Assembly (NCBI GenBank): GCA_030269625.1 | Contig: JAJDFZ010000015.1 | Span: 1-32,154 of the forward strand | DNA length: 32,154 nucleotides | Source: Oxalobacter sp. OttesenSCG-928-P03 | Lineage (GTDB): Bacteria > Pseudomonadota > Gammaproteobacteria > Burkholderiales > Burkholderiaceae_D | Direction: 5' to 3' | Shown: in pieces, positions 24,414-32,154 of the stretch | Numbering within the stretch: position 1 is the stretch's first letter | Layout of the letters: each line of letters begins with the position of its first letter | Translations under genes and position numbers: made by a program | Notes under the pieces: model-generated | The model's input: the letters and a program-made list of their open reading frames with translations, nothing else | Databases searched by the model: none | What the model was told of the DNA's origin: nothing

Positions 24414-25757
24414 ATGGCAAATGCAGTTGAAACTCTGGAAAAGCTCGAAAGACGCCTGACCATTACCGTTCCGCTTGACGAAGTCAACAAGGAAGTTGAA
24501 CAACGCCTCAAAAGGCAGGCAAAAAATGCCAAGGCGCCCGGGTTCAGGCCAGGCAAGGTGCCGATGAAAATGGTTGTGGCACAGTATGGCCAGCAGATTG
24601 AAAGTGATGTGGTAAGGGAAAAAATCTTCAGGGCGTTTGATCAGGCGGCGCTGGAAAATGACCTGAGCATTGCCGGTTATCCGCGGTTTGAACCGAAAAG
24701 TGATGATGTTCCGGAAGGCATGATGGCTTTCAATGCCACTTTTGAGGTGTATCCGGAAGTCAAACTGGGCAACATGGGTGATATCGAACTGGAAAAAATT
24801 ACTGCGGAAGTAACGGATGAAGAGGTTGACAAAACCATCGATATTCTGAGAAAGCGTCAGGCACACCATCATGTCAAGGGTGAGCAAAGCGATCATGGCG
24901 ATGGCGGCCCCGATGTTTCAGCGCAGGACGGAGATCGTGTTACGGTGGATTTTGTCGGCAAAGTCGATGGGGTGGAGTTTGAAGGCGGCAAGGCGGATGA
25001 TTACCAGTTCACGCTGGGTGAAGGCCAGATGCTGCCTGAGTTTGAGGACGCTGCGCGCGGACTTAAAAAAGGCGAGACCAAGGTTTTCAACCTGACTTTC
25101 CCCGAAGACTATCATGGCGAGGATGTGGCTGGGAAAACGGCTGAATTCACCATTACCATGAAAAATGTGGAATGGGCACATTTGCCCGATATAAACGAGG
25201 ATTTTGCCAAGTCGCTGGGTATTGCTGATGGCAGCGTCGATAAAATGCGGGAGGAAATCGAGAAAAATCTCAGAATGGAGACCCAAAGCCGCCTGGCCGC
25301 CATCAACAAGAACAAGGTCATGGATGCGCTTCTGAAAGCGGCTGAGTTCGATTTGCCCAAAGCCATGCTGCAAAAGGAAATGAACGATATGCTGGCTGCC
25401 GCGCGCAAGGATATGGAAGCCAGAGGCATGAATATTAAGATAGATGAGCCGCTGCCGCCGGAAATATTTGCCGAGCAGGCTGAAAGAAGACTCCGTCTCG
25501 GGCTGATTTTTGCCGATTTCATCAAGGATGACAAATTCAAGGTATCTGACGATGAGGTGCGCGCCAGGGCAGAGGAAATCGGTGCAACCTATGAAAATCC
25601 GAAAATGATCGTCGATTACTACATGAATGAACCAAGCCGCCGCAAGGAACTGGAAGCGCTTGTCATGGAAGACAAGGTGGTTGACCATATTTTTGACCAG
25701 GCAAAAACCGTTGAAAAGGCCATGCCGTTTTCCGAACTGATGGCACAGCGGGTCTGA
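24414..25757 (+). CDS. tig: Trigger factor (ribosome-associated chaperone and prolyl isomerase)
   Basis: This 447-aa protein binds nascent chains at the ribosome exit tunnel. The ribosome-docking signature GFRPGKVP is at residues 43-50. The FKBP-type prolyl isomerase domain runs from about 173 to 260 ([20 protein letters not shown]..., [15 protein letters not shown]), followed by the helical C-terminal chaperone arms. An unusual His/Asp/Gly-rich stretch (residues 151-172) sits just before the isomerase domain. It starts the tig–clpP–clpX–lon cluster; clpP begins 40 bases downstream, so read-through is likely. Confidence 0.95.
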   Translation: MANAVETLEKLERRLTITVPLDEVNKEVEQRLKRQAKNAKAPGFRPGKVPMKMVVAQYGQQIESDVVREKIFRAFDQAALENDLSIAGYPRFEPKSDDVPEGMMAFNATFEVYPEVKLGNMGDIELEKITAEVTDEEVDKTIDILRKRQAHHHVKGEQSDHGDGGPDVSAQDGDRVTVDFVGKVDGVEFEGGKADDYQFTLGEGQMLPEFEDAARGLKKGETKVFNLTFPEDYHGEDVAGKTAEFTITMKNVEWAHLPDINEDFAKSLGIADGSVDKMREEIEKNLRMETQSRLAAINKNKVMDALLKAAEFDLPKAMLQKEMNDMLAAARKDMEARGMNIKIDEPLPPEIFAEQAERRLRLGLIFADFIKDDKFKVSDDEVRARAEEIGATYENPKMIVDYYMNEPSRRKELEALVMEDKVVDHIFDQAKTVEKAMPFSELMAQRV

Positions 25758-25797
25758 TTGGCCGAACCGGAATGATTTGACAACGACAGGAAACAGG

Positions 25798-26424
25798 ATG
25801 AATTCACACTTTCGACAATCCGCACTGGATACGGAAATGCTCGGCATGATTCCGATGGTGATTGAACAAAGCGGACGTGGCGAGCGCGCGTTTGATATTT
25901 ATTCACGCCTTTTGAAGGAAAGAATCATCTTTCTTGTCGGGCCGGTAAATGATCATAATGCCAATCTGGTTGTGGCGCAGCTGCTTTTCTTGGAAAGCGA
26001 AAATCCGGACAAGGAGATTTCGCTTTACATCAACTCTCCTGGTGGATCTGTGTCGGCCGGCATGGCGATTTATGACACCATGCAGTTTATCAGGCCGGAA
26101 GTTTCCACGTTGTGCACGGGGCTGGCGGCATCCATGGGTGCTTTCCTTCTGGCTGCCGGTGCGAAGGGCAAGCGGTTTTCCCTGCCCAACTCGCGCATCA
26201 TGATTCACCAGCCTTCTGGTGGCGCGCATGGACAGGCATCCGATATCGAGATTCATGCCAGGGAAATACTCTATCTGCGCGAACGGCTTAATGCCATCCT
26301 GGCTGAAAATACCGGTAAAAGTATTGAGCAGATCGGCCAGGATACGGAACGGGACAATTTCATGTCAGCTGATGAAGCCGTAGAATATGGTCTGATTGAT
26401 CAGGTATTGACGCGCAGGGCCTGA
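25798..26424 (+). CDS. clpP: ATP-dependent Clp protease proteolytic subunit
   Basis: This 208-aa serine protease forms the tetradecameric chamber of ClpXP. The catalytic Ser112 lies in [14 protein letters not shown] and His137 in MIHQPSGG; the [12 protein letters not shown] oxyanion-hole region is intact. The family start [21 protein letters not shown] is preserved. AGGAA at 25788-25792 fits ATG 25798; an in-frame TTG at 25777 would add seven residues without support. The N-terminal propeptide is expected to be removed autocatalytically. It lies between tig and clpX. Confidence 0.96.
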   Translation: MNSHFRQSALDTEMLGMIPMVIEQSGRGERAFDIYSRLLKERIIFLVGPVNDHNANLVVAQLLFLESENPDKEISLYINSPGGSVSAGMAIYDTMQFIRPEVSTLCTGLAASMGAFLLAAGAKGKRFSLPNSRIMIHQPSGGAHGQASDIEIHAREILYLRERLNAILAENTGKSIEQIGQDTERDNFMSADEAVEYGLIDQVLTRRA

Positions 26425-26464
26425 TTGTTCCTTGTTTTTTCAGGTTTTTTTCGTTTTTGTGCTG

Positions 26465-26497
26465 CAGGCCGAATATCGTGAAGCGGTATCCGGCCTG
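26465..26497 (+). repeat. Inverted repeat in the clpP–clpX gap
   Basis: CAGGCCG (26465-26471) pairs with CGGCCTG (26491-26497), and one mismatch inward ATA pairs with TAT. The stem-loop lies in the 171-base gap between clpP and clpX. Without a following T-run it may reduce rather than end read-through, or stabilise the upstream mRNA. Confidence 0.4.
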
Positions 26498-26595
26498 TTG
26501 TAAGTCCTGCGTCTTTTTCCATCTTGTGCTATCTTCTTCTTAAGTCGTGAACAAATTCACTTTTCTTCCGAATTCATTTACCTGTTATTTTTCCC

Positions 26596-27867
26596 ATGTC
26601 AGATAAAAACTCATCTTCAGGCGAAAAACTGCTTTATTGCTCCTTTTGTGGAAAAAGCCAGAACGAAGTGAAAAAACTGATTGCCGGCCCTTCAGTTTTT
26701 ATCTGCGATGAATGCATTGATTTATGCAATGACATCATTCGCGATGAAATACAGAATCCCGAGTTTTCCAGGGAAAACCGGGATGATCTGCCGACGCCAA
26801 AGGAAATCTGTGAGTTGCTTGACCAGTATGTGATTGGCCAGGAAATAGCCAAAAAAATCCTGTCCGTCGCCGTTTACAACCACTATAAGCGCCTGAGGTA
26901 TTTTGCAGGGAAGGACGATGATGTCGAACTTTCCAAGAGCAATATCCTCCTGATCGGTCCGACCGGCTCCGGCAAGACGTTACTTGCCCAAACGCTGGCG
27001 CGCATGCTGAATGTGCCTTTTGTCATTGCTGATGCAACGACCCTGACTGAAGCAGGCTATGTTGGCGAGGATGTGGAAAACATCATCCAGAAGCTTTTGC
27101 AGAACTGTGATTATGATGTGGAAAGGGCGCAGCGCGGTATTGTCTATATTGATGAAATTGACAAAATTTCGCGCAAGTCGGATAACCCCTCCATTACAAG
27201 GGACGTATCGGGAGAAGGTGTGCAGCAGGCTCTCCTGAAAATGATCGAGGGCACCATGGCATCGATTCCGCCGCAGGGCGGGCGTAAACATCCAAACCAG
27301 GATTTTATCCAGGTCGATACCACGAATATCATGTTTATTTGCGGTGGCGCATTTGACGGGCTGACGAAAATCATATCCAATCGATCTGAAAAAGGCGGCA
27401 TCGGATTTTCTGCCAGCGTCAAGAGTCAGAATGAAAAAAGCGACAATGAAGTCCTGGTGAATGTCGAGCCTGAGGATCTGATCAAATTTGGCCTGATTCC
27501 CGAACTGGTTGGCCGCCTGCCTGTTGTAGCGACACTGAATGAACTGACTGAAGAGGCGCTGATCCAGATTTTGCAGGAACCCAAAAATGCACTGGTCAAA
27601 CAATATACCAAGCTGCTTGAAATGGAAGGGGCTGAACTGGAGATAAGGCATGCCGCCCTGTCCGCCATTGCGAAAAAGGCGCTGGAGCGCAAGACAGGCG
27701 CAAGGGGATTGCGTTCCATTATGGAGCACCTGCTGCTGGATGTGATGTACGAATTGCCGACAGAGCAAAATGTCAGCAAAGTCGTTATTGATGAGAATAC
27801 GATCAATAACGGCGCGAAACCACTACTGATTTATCAGGACAAACAAAAAGTGGCGGGTCAGAACTGA
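26596..27867 (+). CDS. clpX: ATP-dependent Clp protease ATP-binding subunit ClpX
   Basis: This 423-aa AAA+ unfoldase delivers substrates to ClpP. The N-terminal zinc-binding domain has Cys15, Cys18, Cys37 and Cys40 ([14 protein letters not shown]). Walker A GPTGSGKT is at 121-128, Walker B is VYIDEIDKI, the pore loop region GYVGEDVE is present, and the IGF loop that docks on ClpP is seen as GGIGFSAS. Length is standard. No Shine-Dalgarno is obvious before ATG 26596, but the protein start is typical. Confidence 0.97.
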   Translation: MSDKNSSSGEKLLYCSFCGKSQNEVKKLIAGPSVFICDECIDLCNDIIRDEIQNPEFSRENRDDLPTPKEICELLDQYVIGQEIAKKILSVAVYNHYKRLRYFAGKDDDVELSKSNILLIGPTGSGKTLLAQTLARMLNVPFVIADATTLTEAGYVGEDVENIIQKLLQNCDYDVERAQRGIVYIDEIDKISRKSDNPSITRDVSGEGVQQALLKMIEGTMASIPPQGGRKHPNQDFIQVDTTNIMFICGGAFDGLTKIISNRSEKGGIGFSASVKSQNEKSDNEVLVNVEPEDLIKFGLIPELVGRLPVVATLNELTEEALIQILQEPKNALVKQYTKLLEMEGAELEIRHAALSAIAKKALERKTGARGLRSIMEHLLLDVMYELPTEQNVSKVVIDENTINNGAKPLLIYQDKQKVAGQN

Positions 27868-27968
27868 CCTGCCGGAACAGTTTTTCAGGCTAGATACCGG
27901 GATAGCGGGTTTTCCCCGGGATTTGTGCGGTAACGGCATTTTCAGCCATTTATGGTTACCGTGGACAG

Positions 27969-27997
27969 TTTGCAACGTCTTGCTCTTTTGCCCCTTG
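27969..27997 (+). promoter_or_regulatory. Possible heat-shock (sigma-32) promoter of lon
   Basis: TTTGCAA (27969-27975) resembles the sigma-32 -35 box CTTGAAA (5 of 7), and 15 bases later CCCCTTG (27991-27997) resembles the -10 box CCCCATnT. Lon is heat-inducible in many proteobacteria. The start site would be near 28004, about 50 bases before the lon ATG. Confidence 0.4.
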
Positions 27998-28052
27998 TTT
28001 TTTCGGTTTTCGGGCTTAAATAAAGGGTTGAGTTTACTGAATAAGGTTTGTC

Positions 28053-30470
28053 ATGATGACGACGATTAAAGAACAGTCAAGATTGCCGCTGCTTCCTTTA
28101 CGGGATGTGGTCGTGTTTCCTCACATGGTTATTCCCCTTTTCGTCGGGCGCCCCAAATCAATCCATGCGCTCGAGACGGCAATGGAAAATGACAAAATCA
28201 TTATGCTGGCTGCACAAAAAACGGCAGCCAAGGATGAGCCTGCTGCCGAAGATATCTACGAAATCGGATGTGTGGCGACGATTCTCCAGATGCTGAAACT
28301 GCCTGATGGCACGGTCAAGGTGCTGGTGGAGGGGGCTTACCGTGCCCGTATTGGTGATGTTGCGGATGGAGAGGCCCATTTGACAGCCAGTGTCAGGCCG
28401 GTTGGAACGACAGGCGAAGACGAGCCAGAAGTCGAAGCCATGCGCCGCGCTATTGTTCAGCAGTTTGAACAATACATCAAACTGAACAAAAAGATTCCGC
28501 ATGAAGTGCTGGTGTCCTTGTCTTCCATTGAGGAGCCGGGCCGCTTTGCGGATACCATTGCCGCTCATCTGCCGCTGAAGCTGGAGCAAAAACAGGTTGT
28601 GCTGGAAATGGTCAGTACCGGACGCCGGATGGAATATCTGCTGGAGCGCCTGGAAGGCGAGCTGGATATTCTTCAGGTTGAAAAAAGAATCCGTGGCCGC
28701 GTCAAGCGCCAGATGGAAAAATCACAGCGCGAGTATTACCTGAACGAACAGGTCAAGGCGATCCAGAAAGAACTGGGTGAGGGCGAGGATGGCGCGGATA
28801 TTGAAGAACTTGAAAGAAAGATCAAGGCCGCCCGCATGCCGAAAGAAGCGCTTGAAAAGACAAGAGGCGAATTGCGAAAGCTGAGATCTATGTCACCGAT
28901 GTCCGCAGAAGCGTCTGTTGTGCGAAATTATATTGAGACGCTGGTTTCTCTGCCGTGGAAGAAAAAATCCAAGGTCAATAATGATCTGGCGCATGCAGAA
29001 AAAATCCTGGAAGATGATCACTATGGTCTTGAGCGGGTCAAGGAGCGCATTCTTGAATATCTTGCTGTCCAGCAGCGTGTTGACAAGGTCAAGGCGCCTA
29101 TTCTCTGCTTTGTCGGGCCGCCTGGAGTGGGTAAAACCTCGCTGGGACAGTCTATCGCACGGGCAACCAACCGCAAGTTTGTCCGGATGGCGCTGGGCGG
29201 TGTGAGAGATGAAGCCGAAATCCGCGGGCACAGGCGAACCTATATCGGTGCCTTGCCCGGCAAGATTTTGCAGAGCCTGACCAAGGCCGGTGTCAGAAAT
29301 CCGCTTTTCCTCCTGGATGAGGTTGACAAGATCGGTGCTGATTTCCGGGGTGATCCCGCCGCGGCGCTTCTGGAAGTGCTGGATCCGGAACAGAACCATA
29401 CTTTCTCGGATCATTACGTTGAGGTTGATTTTGATCTTTCTGACGTGATGTTTATCGCGACATCCAATTCGTACAATATTCCGCCGGCGCTTTTAGACAG
29501 GATGGAAGTCATCCGGCTGTCCGGCTATACCGAGGATGAGAAAGTCAGTATTGCACAGCGCTACCTGATGCCAAAACAGATGAAAGGCAATGGCCTCAAG
29601 GATGAGGAACTGTCGATTTCCGAAAGCGCACTCAGGAATATTGTCCGTTATTACACGCGTGAAGCGGGTGTGCGCGGCCTGGAACGTGAAATTTCACGTA
29701 TCTGCCGCAAAGTTGTGAAAATGCTGCTTCTGAAGAAAAAGAACCGCAAAGTCACCGTGACACCCAAAAATATCGACAAGTTTCTTGGTGTCAGGCAGTT
29801 TGATTTTGGTGTGGCCGAAAAAGAAAACCAGATCGGGCAGGTTTCCGGTCTGGCATGGACCGAGTTTGGCGGTGAAATGCTGACGATTGAAGCGGTTACC
29901 GTACCAGGAAAAGGCAATATTATCCGGACCGGTACGCTGGGTGATGTGATGAAGGAATCCATCGAAGCCGCACGGACCGTTGTTCGCAGCCGCGCCAACA
30001 AGCTGGGTATCCGTAATGAGGCTTTTGAAAAAACGGATATCCATATTCATGTTCCGGAAGGAGCGACACCGAAGGATGGTCCTTCTGCCGGTATTTCCAT
30101 GGCAACAGCCCTTGTTTCCGTCTATAGCGGTATTCCGGTTCGTGCTGATGTCGCGATGACAGGCGAGATCACGTTAAGAGGTGAGGTATTGCCGATTGGC
30201 GGTGTGAAGGAAAAACTGCTGGCCGCTTTGCGTGGCGGTATCAAGACGGTGATTATTCCGGAAGAAAATGTGAAGGATCTGGCAGAGATTCCGGACAATG
30301 TGAAAAACAAGCTGGAAATCATGCCGGTTCGCTGGATTGACAGGGTGCTTGAAATTGCGCTGGAAAGTCAGCCGGATGAGGTAACGGAAGAGCAACCGGA
30401 GGTGCCCTCTACAGCAGTGGCTTCTGACACCACGGAAAACCCTGATGAGAAAAGGGTGATCCGGCACTGA
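28053..30470 (+). CDS. lon: ATP-dependent protease Lon
   Basis: This 805-aa homohexameric protease degrades damaged and short-lived regulatory proteins. It has a LonN substrate-binding domain (RLPLLPLRDVVVFPHMVIPLFVGR), coiled helices to ~300, an AAA+ module with Walker A GPPGVGKT (355-362), and a C-terminal Ser/Lys protease domain. The nucleophile Ser678 is in KDGPSAG, and the catalytic Lys is in GGVKEK (717-721). AAGG six bases before ATG 28053 supports that start; ATG 28056 directly follows and is equally possible. It is followed by a strong terminator. Confidence 0.97.
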   Translation: MMTTIKEQSRLPLLPLRDVVVFPHMVIPLFVGRPKSIHALETAMENDKIIMLAAQKTAAKDEPAAEDIYEIGCVATILQMLKLPDGTVKVLVEGAYRARIGDVADGEAHLTASVRPVGTTGEDEPEVEAMRRAIVQQFEQYIKLNKKIPHEVLVSLSSIEEPGRFADTIAAHLPLKLEQKQVVLEMVSTGRRMEYLLERLEGELDILQVEKRIRGRVKRQMEKSQREYYLNEQVKAIQKELGEGEDGADIEELERKIKAARMPKEALEKTRGELRKLRSMSPMSAEASVVRNYIETLVSLPWKKKSKVNNDLAHAEKILEDDHYGLERVKERILEYLAVQQRVDKVKAPILCFVGPPGVGKTSLGQSIARATNRKFVRMALGGVRDEAEIRGHRRTYIGALPGKILQSLTKAGVRNPLFLLDEVDKIGADFRGDPAAALLEVLDPEQNHTFSDHYVEVDFDLSDVMFIATSNSYNIPPALLDRMEVIRLSGYTEDEKVSIAQRYLMPKQMKGNGLKDEELSISESALRNIVRYYTREAGVRGLEREISRICRKVVKMLLLKKKNRKVTVTPKNIDKFLGVRQFDFGVAEKENQIGQVSGLAWTEFGGEMLTIEAVTVPGKGNIIRTGTLGDVMKESIEAARTVVRSRANKLGIRNEAFEKTDIHIHVPEGATPKDGPSAGISMATALVSVYSGIPVRADVAMTGEITLRGEVLPIGGVKEKLLAALRGGIKTVIIPEENVKDLAEIPDNVKNKLEIMPVRWIDRVLEIALESQPDEVTEEQPEVPSTAVASDTTENPDEKRVIRH

Positions 30471-30490
30471 TGTTTCGTGACAGCTTTATC

Positions 30491-30517
30491 AAAACGCCCC
30501 GGTTTCGGGGCGTTTTT
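30491..30517. terminator. Bidirectional intrinsic terminator between lon and nnrD
   Basis: AAAACGCCCCG and CGGGGCGTTTT form an 11-bp stem with loop GTTT, followed by a T-run on the plus strand and, by symmetry, on the minus strand. It lies between the lon stop and the nnrD stop of these convergent genes. Confidence 0.93.
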
Positions 30518-30518
30518 C

Positions 30519-32039
30519 TTAGCGGTCATATTCCCTGACAAGGCGGTTTAACCTTCTCCTGACTTCCGGTATCAGTTCATTGGCTGTCAGCCCGACAGGT
30601 CCTTCCCCGCTTTTGACCAGTTCATCGGCAGCAGCACCGTGAAGCCATACGGCAGCAAGCGCCGTTTCCCAGGCAGGCCAGCCCTGGGCCAGAAGCGCCC
30701 CGCATATGCCTGAGAGGATATCACCCGTGCCCGGTGTTGCCAGTGCAGGACCGCCTGTCGGATTAACGGCGATTTTTCCGTCACGGTCCGCAATGATGGT
30801 TCCGGATCCTTTGAGTGTGACCACGGCGTTATAACGTTTGGCCAGTTCACCGGCAGCCTGCATGCGGTTTGACTGGATAGCTTCGGTTGTCGTTTCGAGA
30901 AGGCGTGCGGCTTCCAGCGGGTGGGGTGTCAGAAGGGTCGGTCCACGCCGCTCTTCCAGCATCTGCTGCAGTTCAGCTTCCGCTGAAATGATATTCAGGG
31001 CATCAGCATCCAGAACCAGGGGCTGATTCAGCTTCATAATGTCTTCGAGCAAATCCCTGGCGAGAGCGGATGTTCCCAGGCCCGGCCCGACAACAGAAAC
31101 TGTTGATGAAAAATCAAAGCCGGAAGCGGCTCGAAACATCAGTTCCGGCTGGGTAATGTCGTATGCGGGAGGGTCTTTCAGATAAACGATATAGGTCAGG
31201 CCGGCACCGCAATGCAAGGCGGCCCGTGCAGCCAGAACCGGCGCGCCGCCCATGCCGTCGGCGCCGCCCAGTATGGCGATACGGCCATAACTGCCCTTGT
31301 GCGAGTCATGGAGACGTTTTCGCAGCATGACAGAAAAAAGAGAGGGCCGGTTCAGCCAGCGCTGCGGCAAAGAAAAGTGACGTTCATCCACGCCCAGCCG
31401 GACATGATGCACATTGCCGGCATAATCACGCCCCTTGTGGGTATAAAGGCCGGGCTTGTTTCCGATAAAGGTGATGGTGTGAGTGGCCCGGATGGCGATA
31501 CCGTTTTTGCCCTGGATATCGCCCGTGTCCGCGTTAAGTCCGCTGGGGACATCCAGTGCGATAACGGGACAGCGTGCCGCGTTGACAGCTTCTGCCAACT
31601 GGTAATAGGCACCATCCAGCGGTTTTGTCAGGCCGATGCCAAACAGGCCGTCAACGATCAGGTCCCACTGCCGTCCCGCCAGTGATTTGATGATGTTCTG
31701 GATGGATAGGGGATCTTCCCACTGGATATTGCTGTCTGCGGCCCGTTTCCTGGCAAGACTGGCATCTTCCGTCGGCGGCTTGCGGCTGCTGAATTGCAAA
31801 ACAGAGACATTGAGCCTGTTTTCAGCAAGTGCAATGGCCATTTCCAGGGCATCTCCTCCGTTGTTGCCAGGACCCGCCAGAACCAGAACCCTGGCATTTT
31901 CATCGTTGGGGGAGAGAATGCGAACGGCCAGTTCCGCTGCTTCCTGGCCTGCGCGCTGCATCAGTGTGCCGGCTGGCTGGCCGGCAAGAGCGAGCTCTTC
32001 GATTGCGCGTAATTCTTTAACTGTATAGAGATAACTCAT
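30519..32039 (-). CDS. nnrD: Bifunctional NAD(P)HX epimerase/dehydratase
   Basis: This 506-aa fused protein repairs hydrated NADH and NADPH. The N-terminal YjeF_N epimerase domain (~1-215) shows AGPGNNGGDALEMA and LDVPSGLNADTG. The C-terminal ribokinase-like dehydratase domain (~225-500) shows KGSYGRIAILGGADGMGGAPVLAARAAL, VGPGLGTS, LDADALNI and the phosphate-binding ATPGTGDILSGICGALL. Both halves look intact. It is convergent with lon and shares its terminator. The ATG at 32039 starts the typical MSYLYTVKELRAIE. Confidence 0.93.
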   Translation of the reverse strand: MSYLYTVKELRAIEELALAGQPAGTLMQRAGQEAAELAVRILSPNDENARVLVLAGPGNNGGDALEMAIALAENRLNVSVLQFSSRKPPTEDASLARKRAADSNIQWEDPLSIQNIIKSLAGRQWDLIVDGLFGIGLTKPLDGAYYQLAEAVNAARCPVIALDVPSGLNADTGDIQGKNGIAIRATHTITFIGNKPGLYTHKGRDYAGNVHHVRLGVDERHFSLPQRWLNRPSLFSVMLRKRLHDSHKGSYGRIAILGGADGMGGAPVLAARAALHCGAGLTYIVYLKDPPAYDITQPELMFRAASGFDFSSTVSVVGPGLGTSALARDLLEDIMKLNQPLVLDADALNIISAEAELQQMLEERRGPTLLTPHPLEAARLLETTTEAIQSNRMQAAGELAKRYNAVVTLKGSGTIIADRDGKIAVNPTGGPALATPGTGDILSGICGALLAQGWPAWETALAAVWLHGAAADELVKSGEGPVGLTANELIPEVRRRLNRLVREYDR

Positions 32040-32087
32040 GAGCTTAAAACCCGATCAGTAAATGAAATACAACGTTAAATGAATTCA

Positions 32088-32116
32088 CTTATATGAAAGC
32101 ATGATCTGAGCGTAAA
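32088..32116 (-). promoter_or_regulatory. Candidate sigma-70 promoter of nnrD
   Basis: On the minus strand TTTACG (32116-32111), a 17-bp spacer and TATAAG (32093-32088, 5 of 6) lie about 50 bases before the nnrD ATG. The rest of the window end is AT-rich and holds no gene I can support. Confidence 0.5.
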
Positions 32117-32154
32117 CGATAGTGTTTTTTGTTTTTTTTGCAGAATTTTTCCAC

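Noticed and set aside
24918-25847. A 309-codon minus-strand open frame
   Set aside because: It overlaps tig and the clpP start on the other strand. tig is unambiguous and the antisense product is unlike any protein I know.
26980-27768. A 262-codon minus-strand open frame
   Set aside because: It is antisense to clpX and is explained by that gene's codon usage.
1-32154. Search for mobile elements, CRISPR arrays, tRNA and rRNA genes
   Set aside because: No transposase or integrase protein, no regularly spaced repeats, and no cloverleaf or rRNA-like stretch was seen in the gaps; nearly all DNA is accounted for by core genes.

Overview
This 32 kb window is chromosomal core sequence of a betaproteobacterium. 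Moderate GC, the prfB–lysS pair, the tig–clpP–clpX–lon proteostasis block, scpB–rluB, a lone RnfB/RsxB-like ferredoxin next to nth, and an fdxA–ferredoxin reductase pair together suggest Burkholderiales. Oxalobacteraceae (an Oxalobacter-like organism) is my best guess from protein character and base composition, but I ran no search. I see no insertion sequence, prophage, CRISPR array, rRNA or tRNA.

Layout. 1–3.0 kb: the 3' part of ntrC (sigma-54 activator), cysK on the opposite strand, and an exported NlpC/P60 peptidase with a clear sigma-70 promoter. 3.0–11.8 kb: an FAD-dependent dehydrogenase (COG2509 type), a YbbP-like FtsX-family permease without an adjacent ATPase, a ten-helix membrane protein, an exported WG-repeat protein, thiD and a small secreted protein of unknown function. 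11.8–13.0 kb: two lipoproteins, one a permuted papain-fold (YiiX-like) enzyme, the other an NlpE N-domain protein. 13.1–15.8 kb: prfB–lysS, with prfB read through a programmed +1 frameshift. 15.9–18.5 kb: a minus-strand run of yeiH-like transporter, a degenerate stand-alone S24 (LexA/UmuD-type) domain, a 92-aa helical protein and xthA. 18.9–24.0 kb: scpB–rluB, nth, the RsxB-like ferredoxin, a TrxR-like ferredoxin reductase and a 7Fe ferredoxin. 24.2–30.5 kb: tig, clpP, clpX and lon, ending in a strong hairpin terminator. 30.5–32.0 kb: nnrD (NAD(P)HX repair).

How the genes work together: tig/clpP/clpX/lon handle nascent-chain folding and energy-dependent proteolysis. prfB and lysS serve translation and rluB modifies 23S rRNA. 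xthA and nth are base-excision repair enzymes. fdxA, the ferredoxin reductase and the RsxB-like protein form an iron–sulfur electron-transfer group near nth, itself a 4Fe-4S enzyme.

No obvious new multi-gene system stands out. The most unusual items are the S24-domain protein that has lost its DNA-binding domain, its scissile Ala-Gly and its catalytic lysine, beside xthA; an 11-bp direct repeat placed at the probable tig transcription start; an exported protein built almost wholly of WG repeats; and several 'solo' members of normally multi-gene systems (YbbP without YbbA, RnfB without RnfACDGE, ScpB without ScpA).
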